A stretch of 64,000 bases of DNA from Dimorphilus gyrociliatus. Lineage: Eukaryota; Annelida; Polychaeta; Dinophilidae. Below are positions 1 through 11,868 of this stretch, piece after piece. The notes beneath the pieces are model-generated. The model was not told where the DNA came from and ran no database searches. It saw nothing but the letters and a program-made list of their open reading frames with translations. The DNA lies in NCBI GenBank assembly GCA_904063045.1, contig CAJFCJ010000004.1, positions 1,295,713 to 1,359,712 of the forward strand, written 5' to 3'. Both the position numbers and the translations under genes were made by a program. Positions within the stretch are counted from its first letter, which is position 1, and each line of letters starts with the position of its first letter.

Positions 1-110
1 ATCGATATTTATACCTTCCAATCTTATATAATAAAATTTATTGAATTCTCGCCCTCTCATTTCTCATCTACAGTCTTCTTAATATAAATTATCTTACGCT
101 ATACAGAGAC

Positions 111-1671
111 CTGCACCGGTGTAGCAGCTGCGCAAACAGAATTCTGATGAACAGTCCTAAGCGCGTGTATAAAATAATCAGGCCCTATAACCCATCCTAC
201 TCTCCACCCGGTTATCATCCATGTTTTCCCAGCACTTCCCATTGTTAAAGTTCTTTTCCACATATCAGGTAGAGAGGCTGATAAATGATTTCGTTTAAAA
301 CGTTTACCAACTATCTCAGAGAATATCTTTTAGTCAATAGATATTTCTCAATTTTTGTTTTTAATACAAATTCATATTTGTTGCTTTTTTTATTTACAAA
401 AAATATAGCTTACCTATCTTTATGTGTTTTTTATCATCGTATATAAGCCATTCATAAACTTCATCGCTAAAAACGATAGTGTTATATTTTTTGCATAAAT
501 CAGCTATCATTTCACATTCTTCCATGGAATAAACCTACAATGTTTATCAAAAGAAAAACTAATTAAAAGATAATAAAGTTTTTTTAAACTAGTTATATTA
601 TATCTGTATAAATTCCCGATAGAAAGAACGTACTTTGCCCAAAGGATTGTTTGGATTATTAAAGAATATGGCTTTAGTTTTATGCGAGAATTTCGAAGAC
701 AATTCCTCGTAGTCTAGACAGAACTCCGAACTTTGAAAAGATGCCCTCTCAGCATCTTCTGGTTTTTCAATCTGTATTTTTTGTTGTTAGATAAAGGTTC
801 TCTATTGAAATTAGAGTCTTTAGTAAATATTATAGTACAAACCCTTCTTAGAGGGACAAAAACTGGTACACCGCCAGCAACTCGAACCATAGGCTCGTAG
901 CAATCAAAAAAAGGTTCAATAATAATTACTTCATCTCCAGGATTAATAAGTCCTTGAACAGCACAGAATAAACCTCCATAGGCACCAACTGATATGAGAA
1001 TTTCATTCATGGGGTCAATAGGGTGATTCATAAGTGGAGAGTACAAATCGGCTAAAGCTTTGACCAATCTTGGATGTCCGTATCCTTTGAAAGTATTACA
1101 GGCTAGTATAATTCCTTACATTGAAATTTTTGTCAAATTATAATCACCTCTAGTATATTGGTTTAAAAAAGGATTATCACTCATTACAGCTTCTGCAAGA
1201 GCTTTTTTAACATATTCAGGCGCATGAAAATCTGGGAATCCCTAGATTTTATAAAAGAAAAATAATCAATATACTGTATTTTATTGAGTAGAAAAATATT
1301 CTCTTTATTTGCTTACTTGTCCTAAATTCAAAGCTTTTTCCTTAACAACTAAATTTCCGAATTCAACCCTATATTAATTTTAAATTTCATAACATATTAA
1401 CAATTTTGAACAGATTTAACAAATATAAACAATAAAAAAAGTTTATATTAAAGTCTTTTTAACAAAAACTAGCTAAAGAGACGCTTATATTAACTATTTA
1501 CTTGTCCTAAATTCAAAGCTTTGTACTGGGTACACAACTTTCCAAATTCAGCCCTTTAATAATTTTATTGAATATATTGGTTTTTGTTTTGCTTCGTAAA
1601 ATTGAAATTCTTACTCACCAAACATTTTGATCTGTCCCTTGTAATCTATCAGCCAATCCGTGGTGTGCCAT
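111..1671 (-). CDS. Kynurenine/glutamine aminotransferase (KYAT-like) copy 1, partial 3' end
   Basis: PLP-dependent fold-type I aminotransferase of the kynurenine aminotransferase / cysteine-S-conjugate beta-lyase family. These enzymes transaminate kynurenine or glutamine with a 2-oxo acid. Exons in minus order are 1671-1619, then either 1553-1502 or 1368-1317, then 1241-1148, 1084-843, 771-634, 534-414 and 277-111. All junctions are GT-AG and in phase. Seen: the start ATG opens MAHHGLADR, then LNLGQ joined to GFPDF (substrate-binding N-terminus), IIIEPFFDCY, NNPNNPLGK, the PLP-aspartate region SDEVYEW, and the PLP lysine in GSAGKTW. The reading stops after RTVHQNSV at the window edge, so the C-terminal domain (about 140 residues in copy 2) lies outside. 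The nearest paralogue is the + strand copy at 15200-17109, with identical boundaries for most exons. Which amino acid is preferred cannot be told from sequence. Confidence 0.9.
1317..1368 (-). CDS. Alternative exon 2a of aminotransferase copy 1
   Basis: A 52-nt exon read as VEFGNLVVKEKALNLGQ, flanked by an AG acceptor (TATAG) and a GTAAGC donor. It enters in phase 2 and leaves in phase 0, exactly as needed between exon 1 and exon 3. It duplicates the exon at 1502-1553. Including both would add 52 nt (1 mod 3) and break the frame, so use is expected to be mutually exclusive. The sequence does not show which is used when. Confidence 0.75.
1502..1553 (-). CDS. Alternative exon 2b of aminotransferase copy 1
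   Basis: A 52-nt exon read as AEFGKLCTQYKALNLGQ, with an AAAG acceptor and a GTAAAT donor. It has the same length and phase as the exon at 1317-1368 and the same ending (KALNLGQ), but differs in the central residues (LCTQY against LVVKE). The single counterpart in copy 2 (15311-15362) reads VEFTELVSQENPVDLGR. The segment corresponds to the N-terminal stretch that precedes the conserved GFPDF motif near the substrate entrance. Confidence 0.75.
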
Positions 1672-2227
1672 TTTCTTTTCCTTTAAATAAAAAAGTAAAG
1701 GAAATAAAACTTTAATCAGTTTGATATTATCTTTTATAAGTTAATCTAGAGACGATTTACTACAACGTTAAGTGCATATTAAGTACCAATTGCAAAATAC
1801 GAAGTAAAAAAGGAAAATAGAGGCGTTCTAGTTTAGAAGAGCAAGGTAAGACAACTTATTGTAATACAAAGTAATTCAGTTTTTAAAGGGCGCAAGGGCA
1901 ATTTCATTTGGGAACAAAATCAAGTAAGCTTTATTGTCTTGCATCAATAGTAAATCTGATCTAATAATTGACCATCCAAAAAGGTTTTGTTACTTTTCAC
2001 TTTGATATTACGTTTCTTTGACAGTGGAAAACTACTGGGACAAAGTAATTGAATGTAACAAATAACATAAAGGAAACAAACTTATTAGCTTAGAACCAAA
2101 GTGTTTAATCCACTGGAAGAAACTATTGACTAGCTTTCGGAATAAAAGTTTATTCAATTATAAAATAGTACGTTCCCCAGAATTATAGCCATTCATAACC
2201 CAAAAAAAAATAGAAAAGCCAGATAGA

Positions 2228-2280
2228 AAATAAATAAATAAATAAATAAACGAGAGAGAGAGAGAGAAAGAGAGAAAGAA
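2228..2280. repeat. AAAT/GA microsatellite
   Basis: Consecutive AAAT units pass into an uninterrupted GA run and then GA-rich sequence. Simple repeat only. Confidence 0.85.
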
Positions 2281-3123
2281 TAAAATTCTCAGTTAGATTT
2301 TTCTCTTCTGTATAAATCGTATACAGAAAAATAAAAAATCTTTCATTCACAGGGGAAAATTCGAAACACGTTAAGTTAAAAAGTCAGTACAGGAAATAGG
2401 CTTTCTTTTAAATAAGGCTCTAAAATTTGATAGATAGTATAGATTCTTTACAAATTTACTTCAATTTAATTGGAAATAATTTCGGTCAATATTAAAAACA
2501 AAAAGAAAAAACAAGAACTACTATTTTGCGTGCAAATTTTTACGGTGGGTTAACAATAAAGGAAACCTTAAATAAATTAATAGTGAATGAGTAAAATCAA
2601 TAAATAGGTTCAAATATATAATATATATCTAAATATATATATATATATGTATACTGTATATTGTTTACAACTAACTTTTCCTCATTCACTAGCGGTTTTC
2701 TATTAAATTTTACCAACCATGAATAAACTTGATACAGATTTTCTTAAAAATCCCAATTGTTTTGATTTTATTGCCGAACGAAGCATAATCTAATCTTTTT
2801 ATCATAATAATATATCTTTTAATTACAATTTTAGTTATATATGCATTTATTAGCGTATTAACGTCTGTCATCTGACATTTATTAATTTCCTCGTTTATCG
2901 CTCAGAAATTCTTCAAATAAAGTCTAGCTCATACATGGAGATATATATTTGTCATAGTTTAGATTAATTAAAATTGTATAATAAATATTATAAAATAACT
3001 ACTTTTTTAGATTATTTGATATTTATCGGCAATCTTGAGAAGAAACAATGTTCTATCTTGTTCAATAAAACCAGTTCTATAGTGAAAATACGCAGCGAGA
3101 TTATATTTTGGCAGTGACTTTAA

Positions 3124-3134
3124 TTGGCGCCAAA
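3124..3134 (+). promoter_or_regulatory. E2F-like site upstream of the DUF1399-like gene
   Basis: TTGGCGCCAAA is a palindromic match to the E2F core (TTTSGCGC) in an otherwise AT-rich region, about 120 bp before the start codon at 3252. Motif match only. Confidence 0.35.
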
Positions 3135-3251
3135 ATTTTAAATATACTAATTTTCAGAGAGATAAAGCACACTTACAGAGAATTTATTACACCACTTTTA
3201 TAAACCTAAATAAATACTTCTTTTGAGCGCATACTTTGATAGAAATTCAAT

Positions 3252-5223
3252 ATGTCTGAATTTTTACCAACGATTCCATCAGTAAGATCATTTCTTAAGA
3301 TAATTAGAGAAGAGTTTCTATATAAGAAAAAAGAGGACAGACTAGATATAAGGAAGAGCGTATTAAGATATGAAAAATATTGGATACCATTGCTTAAAAA
3401 GGTTGAAATAGATTTAGAACCACCTGATGATGTTCGATTAATATGGTTTTGCCGTTTGCTCGATTCCTGGGGACAAGAACAGACAGATGAAACAAAGTAA
3501 TGTTTTTCTTTCAAAATACATCAATAGTTTTACTGTTAGTTTTTATTATAAAAGAGAAAATAGATCAATAATAGGGGAGAAATTTAATGCAAAAAATATT
3601 TAAATATTATATATTATTAAACGATTTATAGGGAAAATCCAGGTTATAAATTTAAGGATAATGAATATGACACATGGTTTGCTCAGAGACGCACAAAGTT
3701 TCTTTGGGAGAAAGAGTATCCAGAAGAAATTTATGACAGTAGAAAATCGACTGAAAAGAAGTCAAATGGAGCTTTGAATAGGGAGGAATGCAAGATTAGG
3801 AAAATATTCGATCTTTTGGAATTTTTAGCTTATCAGACAGAATTGCAGCATTACGGTGATATTCGATTTATATCTGATTCCTTCAAAAGATATCATGATT
3901 ATATGGAAGGGTTGATTAGCAATTCGGATGACTGCATAACTTTGAATACTGCACCAACTTTTGATGTTTTTCTTATCTGGCTTGTACATGCCATTAATCC
4001 ATGGTTTTATAAAATGTTTTTAATGGAAATTTCATCCAAAACTAAATATTTTTCTCCATTAAAGTGATAAGAAATAATATTTTATTCTAACTAAAATTCT
4101 TCATTATGAATGCTTTAACAGCTTCCTAAGAATTAATTAATCAGCATGTGTCTATAAATTAAATTTACGAATTTTATACATTCAACAGATGGTTACAAGT
4201 AAAAGCAAGTAAAATAACTATAAAAAAAGATAGTAAAGATATATAGATACTAGTGCCATCTCTAATTTATAACTCTGTTTTTTTGTTCTACAAAAGGTCA
4301 TTTCAAAAGTTCTTTATTTTGCGAAAATGATTCTAATTAGATTTAATACTAATTAGATTTTACTGTATTATATCTATATATATAGTTTAGAAATATGGAA
4401 TTGATTTCCTCGAACTATTTGAAAACTGCAAATTGAACAGTTTCTAATTTACCACCATAGTGGAACAATAATTATACTGTTGGATTGAAGTAATAATTTC
4501 TTATCACTACTTAGCCATCTTGTGCATGCCGTTAAACATTGTCTATCATCTTCTTGGTCCTTGTTTAACGATCCTATACCAGGTACGTCATTCAGGGGTT
4601 ATAAGTATAACTTTGAATTAGAAAGTTATGAAAAGTTACCAACAGTTGGAGATACAGCTAAAATTTATTATGTTCAATTCAAAAGTTTACTATTAGAGAA
4701 GTGCTGGACAAGAACCAAAAAATATGGCATAGATATCAAACTATTTGGTACAAGTATTCTAGAGCAAAGAAAGTTCAACAGAATTAAAGTTAAACTTGGA
4801 AAAGTAGAGTTATTATATGGTTTTAAAGTTATCTTTCATTCAAAATACCATAGGGGTTTTGAAGTTGAAGTGAAAACTTGGAAAAGATCTGGTTTAATTA
4901 AAAAGTCCATAAGCGTTGCAAACATGTTTTTTAATCCATTAACCTCAACAGGATGTAAACTAGATCTAGGAAAATCCTCTCACGAAATACGCTTACCAAA
5001 AATGTCTAGTTGTGATCCGGATGTGACACTAATCTATGATTTGGAGAATCATGAGGATGCAGGTTCCCAATTTCTATTGTTTCGCGAACCATATTTTATA
5101 TGTTCAGAGAGAAATTTACCATGGCAAATAATATATATATTGAGAAAGTTACCAAGTTGGAAACTATTTGAAAATATGAATATTGGAGCTTCGAAACAAT
5201 TCTACCTCGCTAAACACAGTTAA
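3252..5223 (+). CDS. GRDP/DUF1399-like protein
   Basis: Three exons: 3252-3496, 3632-4063 and 4515-5223. Donors are GTAATG and GTGATA and acceptors are TAG. The junction phases agree and give 461 residues. The protein has two copies of the DUF1399 / glycine-rich-domain-protein signature, hydrophobic-Pro...W..xH..NP. One is PPDDVRLIWFCRLLDS in exon 1, where the histidine is replaced. The other is TFDVFLIWLVHAINPW in exon 2, with the histidine kept. The C-terminal part from exon 3 looks beta-rich, as in the C2-like region of that family, and no glycine-rich tail is present. Family members are known from plants, fungi and scattered animals, and their molecular role is poorly defined. The second junction puts a second 'LVHA' next to the first one, so exons 2 and 3 could instead be partly alternative. 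No catalytic function is claimed. Confidence 0.6.
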
Positions 5224-5759
5224 GTTTTCATTTAAAAACATCTTAGATAAACAGTCTAGTAAACTTAGAAAAAACATATCATTAAAGTATTTCTTCGCTT
5301 ATCACAAGAAAAATATGGGCAATTACTTAAAAAAAACATAAAGAATAATTATAAATTGATATATGTAGAGAAAAAAACAATACTATGCACATAGGCTTAA
5401 ATCCTATTAATCTTAAAAATAGTACTAATTGACATAGTTATAACTAAAAAAAGAGTTCTTTTTTTCCTCTTTAGAAACGTTTTCATTATTAATAAAAAGA
5501 AAATTTTTTTTTTAAAAAAAAGTTGTTATAATTAAATTAAAAGGAAAAGAAAAAACTTATACTTTAAATAGAAAATGTATGGATATATTGAAAGTAATAT
5601 ATATATTAGAATATCAATATTAGTTCGATTAGTAATCAGTAACAAATTTAAATCACTGATAGTTTATATAGAATGATCAAATATACTAAATTTTACTAAA
5701 TGCAATCTACTTAATGTCAAATATTTGACTGTAAAATTTAAAAAACAGAATATTTAAGA
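5224..5759. other. Intergenic AT-rich spacer
   Basis: Very AT-rich sequence between the 3' ends of convergent genes. Homopolymer runs but no ORF, tRNA or clear repeat were seen. Confidence 0.6.
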
Positions 5760-6432
5760 TTAAATAACCAAATTTCTTAATGTAAAGCTAAGATATACCC
5801 GACAATTTAAGCCTTGAAGGCAAGCAGTTTTCGCATTAGTACTTTGCATACTTTTACAACACCCTGAAGGTATGATTTGAGCCATCATTTGCTCTACAAC
5901 AGCAGCATCTATAATTTCTTTTGCTATTCCTATTTAGAGTACTTTCTTATTAATTTTATTAGTAAAAATATATGATATATCTTACCCTTATGTCTAAGAT
6001 AACCATTTCTAATTTCTTGTGCATCCTTTCTCTTGTCTCTGTTATTTTTTACCATTACTAACTTTTTATAGATATCTTCCTTCAGATGTTTTTTATTCAA
6101 TTCTTAATTTTGTACTAACATATAATAGATCTCTATTTATTGTATCTTTTAAATATTCAAATTGTACAAATTAAGTTATTATAATTAGCTATTTAAAAAT
6201 AGAAAATAAACACAAACAACTTATTCAAAAGTCATTTAATTATCGAAATAGTAAACAATGATACTAATTCATTTACCTTAAACAATAAGATAATCGGATT
6301 TTAAGTTCAAAGACTCGAAAATGATAAACAAAATCAGTAGATTTTATCTTTTTTCTATGACAATAGGCTGAAAAGGCCCTGATTTACATACCAAGGACTT
6401 ATTATATTATCTTCATTACGGTTAGATGACAT
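5760..6432 (-). CDS. Small unrecognised protein, 2-3 exons
   Basis: The two downstream exons are well supported: 6055-5986 (or from 6079) with a GTAAG donor, then 5929-5760 with a TAG acceptor, ending in TAA. The join is in phase. Starting at the internal ATG (6053-6055) gives 79 residues beginning MVKNNRDKRK, followed by EIIDAAVVEQMMAQIIPSG and a Cys-containing tail. A longer model adds 6432-6388 (starting MSSNRNED) by an in-phase splice from GTAAAT at 6387 to an AAG acceptor before 6079, for about 102 residues. That acceptor has a poor pyrimidine tract. Base composition is richer in GC than the surroundings, which supports coding. A faint likeness of the V..MMAQIIP.G patch to the ENY2 C-terminal helix was noticed but is too weak to name the gene. 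Confidence 0.45.
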
Positions 6433-6936
6433 GTGTATTGAAAATGTGTAGGTGGCTAATAACAGATCATACTTTCTCCTTAAACTAGTCACCGTCCTTC
6501 TTAACTCAGTTGTCCTGTCACTAGCCGAGAATTCGTATTATTACTTTTCAATTATGTAAAAACGAAAGTAAAAGATAAACAAGAGAGGTTTATAAGCTTG
6601 TTTTTTACGAAAAACAAAATATATCATTGATATTTGCAAAAATTCCGAAAAGGATTCATTATCTTATGAGGATGACATGTCACAAGGTAAACACCTGCAT
6701 CAATTGCTCACTGAAGAAACTATGCACCACTAAAGTAATAACTAGAGTATTGCATATCCAACAAACTGATTAAATGTAAACAAACAGTGGTATTTTTAGA
6801 AAGTCCTTAATAATCAAAATGGCAATAAATGAAATTATTGAGATAATAGTTCAATACCTAATAGGTTTCCTTTCTAAAGTATCAATTTCTCGTACTATTT
6901 TCTTATGAGCTTTCTTACTTTCTCTTAAACAGATTA
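6433..6936. other. Divergent intergenic region
   Basis: On the minus strand the open frame of the small gene's possible first exon continues upstream to about 6535 (reading ASDRTTELRR), so part of this stretch may be its 5' UTR or extra coding sequence. The rest is AT-rich with no feature seen. Confidence 0.4.
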
Positions 6937-8468
6937 ATGCTTAGAAAGGATAGCGAAAGCTCCTCATCGAACGCAATAATAGAATGTTTCATCTTTCATG
7001 CCCTCACCTTCTCGCATTCAGCTCTTCTCATTACAGTTGATGACAAAGCTATTTGCGTTGGCTATAATATAAATTCCGAAGAATTACCTCTTAAATACCA
7101 GGTTAACGAAGGTAAGTGTATTTAGGATACTATATTTTTCTTATATCAATATATGGGTGAATAATTGCATCCAAACGTCTATGTAAATTTTTATTTTGTT
7201 CGAATCTCCTATTTCATTTAATTACTAATTATAGAAAGGAAGGACACTAACTGTCAAGTATTAAAACTTAAAAATGATGATTGTTTATGCAAAAAATAAA
7301 GGGTTAGCAACACGTATATAATTTAACATTGAAGATTACGGAAAACAATCTGATAGAGAGTCAAAGATAAAGAAGGGTTTTATATTTTTGGCATAAAATT
7401 AGATCAAAATAAAAGATATATTTTTAGTTTGTTTCATTGTTTATTGAAACGATCATAATAATAAAAGTGGAAGGTAACTAATTTACTTGTCCTTTAGCAC
7501 ATGCAGTATACATTAACATTATAATTATATTCGTCTCTTTCTTATACATATTCTCAATCAATTACAACTAATTATTATAATAATAATTGCGCTAGGTACG
7601 TTATTTCATAGTGAACATAAAAGATCTATGGTCCTATCGAACTGTACTGGAACTACATCCATCCTGTCAGCATCTTGCCAAAAGAACGAAAGGGAACTTT
7701 CTATTGTTCTTAATAATCCAAGACAATCTAAAACTTTATCAACAAACCTTCGCCTCGACAATCAACTACTTCAGGTAGAGGATGTGAAGATTGATTTAAT
7801 ACGTGGAAGAATATTTGTTGATTCAGGAGTTGATGATGTTCTGGAACAAACTTTACTGGGTTTATGTACCTGTGTACTGTGGGTGCAAAGTTCTATTAAT
7901 TGCGAAACAAAATCTTTAAAATCTAGTAGAAATTAATTAAAATTAAATCCGAAGAGTCTTTTTTTTATAAAAAAAAATAATAACTCTTATTTACAAAACA
8001 AAAATGTTGTTTCCTTTTTAACATATAGAATTTAAAGAAACTGACATATAATATCTCAACACGATCAATATTTAAATATCAAACTCGTAATAGTCTAATG
8101 TCAAAACTGTTCAAATTGCCATAGCTCTTTGAGAAACTTTTTCTCATTTTTACTTTATCATACTTCTCTGGAAAGAAGAGCCTAAGAAATATTTTATGAT
8201 AAGAATTTATCCATTATATTCCCTTAAAATATAATAATTTCTACTAGAAGAAATACTCTCTTTACCCAGACGAAAAAGGAATAGATTCTCATCGGTAATG
8301 ATGCAAGCATGCGGATATGAATTATCGGGAAAACAGTACGACGATACAGCGAGGAGAACCCAAAGTTGGAGTTATTTAGATATATATAATGATGATAGCA
8401 ATCTATTTGACGAGGAAGAAACAAACGATGACGATATTTTTGCAACTTGTATTGACACTAAATTATAG
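6937..8468 (+). CDS. Unrecognised protein, 2 or 3 exons
   Basis: Exon 1 is 6937-7111 (ATG after a CTTAAACAG-like tract, GTAAGT donor) and exon 2 runs from 7596 (TAG acceptor). They join in phase and, ending at TAA 7936, give 171 residues. The protein reads as alternating beta-like segments (ALLITVDDKAICVGYNI, SILSASC) followed by IRGRIFVDSG and a hydrophobic stretch LEQTLLGLCTCVLWVQ. An open, GC-richer segment at 8248-8468 follows. It begins after an AG, reads PRRKRNRFSS, then YDDTARRTQSWSY and an acidic DEEETNDDD tail, and ends at TAG 8468. A weak donor at 7926 (GTAGAA) would join it in phase, replacing the last four residues and giving about 240 residues. No family is recognised. The strands followed by a hydrophobic helix loosely recall a tubby/LURP-like barrel, but this is not claimed. 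Confidence 0.5.
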
Positions 8469-11400
8469 ATAGCTGTGTATTTACAAAACTACGTTTGCGT
8501 AGATTGCCGTGTTTCAACAACTTTACCATTAATTGCAAACTTTTATGATTTATATTTTGATTTTTAGACATTACTCTGCTATATTAACCGAAATATTCGT
8601 TATATTATCTACTTGTATTATTATTATTAATATTCATATTTTTCCTTTACGCTTATAGTTTTCACAGTTCTATTATTTATTATATTTTGTGATTTTCTAG
8701 TTATATGAAGGAATATTATACATAGCGTCTCTATTCCATTTCATTCTTACATCATTAAATAAATATAAGAAGATTAATTTGAATAAAAATGAATATCCAA
8801 TGTAATAATAGTAAATTTATCAAATTAATAGAAATGTAATTGATTATATACAAAAAATTTCCATATATAAACCTCTAATTGTAACTAACTAAATAGAGAG
8901 TTCTATATACATTCCTTTCATAAACAAAATAATGCCATATCTATTATAAATCAAACAGATACTCGACTAAAATTCAACGACTTCTATGAAAATTCTATTC
9001 CGAATTACTCAGATATTTGTACATGAAAATGGAATTTATACTAACTTCTTCTTTTAGCTCTGAGGAGGAATTTTTTCATAAAAAGAGTTTAATTATTTTT
9101 GCAAATCATTACTAGAACAGCTATTTTAAGAGCAAGAAATCGCTATAGTACTATACTTCGTTTGTTTTTCATTATTTTTGTCTCAATAGCATTCTTAGAT
9201 AGTTTCGTGTTACGCTAATCATAGTTTATCCTTGAAGTATAGTAGATAGTTGTTTTTCAATATCGAGGCGCTCTGTCATTATAACAGATTGTTATAACTC
9301 GTTAAAAAAATAACAGAGAAATATTCCAATTTTTTCATCGTAGAACGTATTTTTTCCCTGTTAACAGCAACATCAGCAAAGCAGTTATATTAAATATAAT
9401 AATCCATATTGAACACTCCTATACAATTTTTATAAATGCAGTATATAATAGAGTTTCTACGAATTTCTATTAATTGCAAAATAATTCTTTGTTTTATACA
9501 ATTTATATCAATTAAGTGTAAATTAAAATAATAAGGATGTATTAACAATTAAAATATTAAAAAAAGAAAACTTTTCACAATAGCATTATTGAAATATTGC
9601 GTCTCATTGTTCAGCTATAGATTAACATAATTGCACTCAGCAAAAACAATCTCGTGGAAACCTTTCACAAATACTCTTTGTCCAATATAATATACATATA
9701 TACAATAGTTAATCATACCATAGGTTGTTTATTTGTCTTTGAAATAATAATCTATTCTTATAATTCATCAAAAATTATTCAGTACTTGATTTAAGGAAAA
9801 AATTACTCGAATGGCAATGATTAACATATTTTTATCAATCTGGGAAGCAATATCATCCTATAATGATTCTGAAACAGAAGGAAGAATAGAATTCCCATAA
9901 TTAAAAAATGTCCCTATTATAAACCAAAGCAACCAGTAGAAAAACATTTCGACTCCTACTTGAAAAAATTTTACATTTACTAGATAAACTCTCCTTTTTT
10001 TCTACTCTAATAGTTTTCATTCGATCGTTCATTCATTCATTCAACACTATTCAATATTAACTAGTTAAATGTTTCTAAAAGCTGGATGATATGTCGAAAA
10101 CAACAAGAAAATAACTGTAACATAAAAAAAATCTATTTATCTATTAATGACAAAGTAAAATTAAAAGATGCTCGCGGTCAAGTTTCAATTGAAGAACAAA
10201 ACACACATAAGTAGAAGAGTGACATATACTCAGGCTAAATGATATTTACATCATTTATTTCCAAGAAATAAATTTTACGCTGCCACAGTAATAGAAATAC
10301 TCAAAATGTTCTCTTCTGTTACTACAGAAGAATATACTATTGATGTATTTTATTTTTAACAGAAGAGAGTTTAAACTCATCAATGTCACTAATAAAAGAC
10401 GAGAAATGCTATTGCTAAAGACAAATTATAGGTGAAAAAATCATTAATTTTTGTATTTATAGTCGCTTGAAATAAATGGAATATAATATTTTTGAGGCAA
10501 TCGATATAGTCATAAAGAATTTCTTTATAAATACTTAGTAAGAAATCCAAAGTCTTACCTATTACCTATTATTTGACAAATTTGTTAGTTTCACCTATTG
10601 TTTATCGTAATGCTAATTATTTCTTGCTTAGTTTCTGTCTCTCTCATTCTCTCTCTCTCTCTCTCTCTCTCACTCTATCTACCTATCTATCTATCTATCT
10701 CTCCATACACTTACACTTACATGTTTCAGTTTCTAATTAATCCGTTTGATTAAATAAAACTTATCTAAAATAAATGTAAAGCAAAAACTAAAGCTAAATT
10801 ACCATAAGAATACAGCTGAAAACTTAGAAAAAGCACAACGTACAGAACTAATAAACTAACTCTGGTTAAATTCCTAGAAGTAAGAGTATGTGGTTTTAAT
10901 AATCTTGTTGAAGATTTATTGTGTGGTTTTTAAATTTTTCATTTGCTTAAAGCTCTTACTACTTTAAAATTGGAAATATTGATACAAGCCAAGAAAGGTA
11001 TGAAAGAAGACAAATAGAATATAAGATACAAAATACAAATGAGAAGGTTTTTAAAGAGAAAAAAGCCATATGTTGCATTTAATTATTTCAATTCATTTGC
11101 TTATTAAAGAAATTGTATTTTTATTATATTCCAAAGAGGAGGCTTTATCGCATTAGATATTGAAGTTATTTATATCTTTATGCATAAATTATGCAAATTC
11201 AAGGAGAAAAAAAATATCCAAAAATTAATCAATTAGCAAAATTAAATGATGAAAAGAAGACAGAAAGGTGTATTGTTGAAATTAAACAGTAAGAGCTTTA
11301 ACTATTAATTACTATATCACGAGAAATCAATATCCTATTTTTATTTGAAGATGTCTTATTTCTCACTCACAATTCTTTACAATTTCTGTACGTTTTATAG

Positions 11401-11868
11401 ATAAAGATATAATAGTTTTTATTAAGAGATATCTCCATTTAGACTATAGGGTAGCAATTTGGATTATGATAAGTTAAAATTTCATTACAGATACTAATTA
11501 ATTGTTTTTGAAGCCTCCAAAATAGCTTAATATTAAAACAGCTCTATGTTTTTGCTTGACTTTGATTTTATTTTTAATAAATTTTTTACATAAATTATAT
11601 TCATATTAATATTTTTACTTGATTTTCCAGTTCAAAAGTTACAAAACACTTTACATCAAATATAAAATAACAATTATTGAACGCACAACGAAACGTTGTT
11701 TTTTATAGTCTCAACATTTATAAATAGAGTTTTTTTCTTCTTCTTTACTTAACATTTAAGCTATAAAGGAAGATAAAAGTACGCTAAAAAACGTATTGAG
11801 TAAACTTGAATGGGATTTTGTGAAAATGAATTAGGTATTTTTGCCAATGACTCGTCAATGTTTATGAT
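8469..11868. other. Long intergenic region, no gene seen
   Basis: About 3.4 kb of AT-rich sequence between the unknown + strand gene and the 3' end of the GPCR (-). It contains a (CT)n/(CTAT)n microsatellite at 10638-10700 and short chance ORFs only. Confidence 0.6.
10638..10700. repeat. CT and CTAT microsatellite
   Basis: (CT)n interrupted once, followed by (CTAT)n units. Simple repeat. Confidence 0.9.

Larger units (their letters stand above)
1672..3251. other. Intergenic region between divergent genes
   Basis: AT-rich spacer between the aminotransferase start (-) and the DUF1399-like gene start (+). It contains a simple repeat at 2228-2280 ((AAAT)n then (GA)n), an AT-repeat patch at about 2612-2650 and an E2F-like site near 3124. 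No convincing exon was seen. Confidence 0.6.

Noticed and set aside
9811-9900. Short frame starting MAMINIFLSIWEA
   Set aside because: About 30 codons, no splice partner, length expected by chance in this composition.
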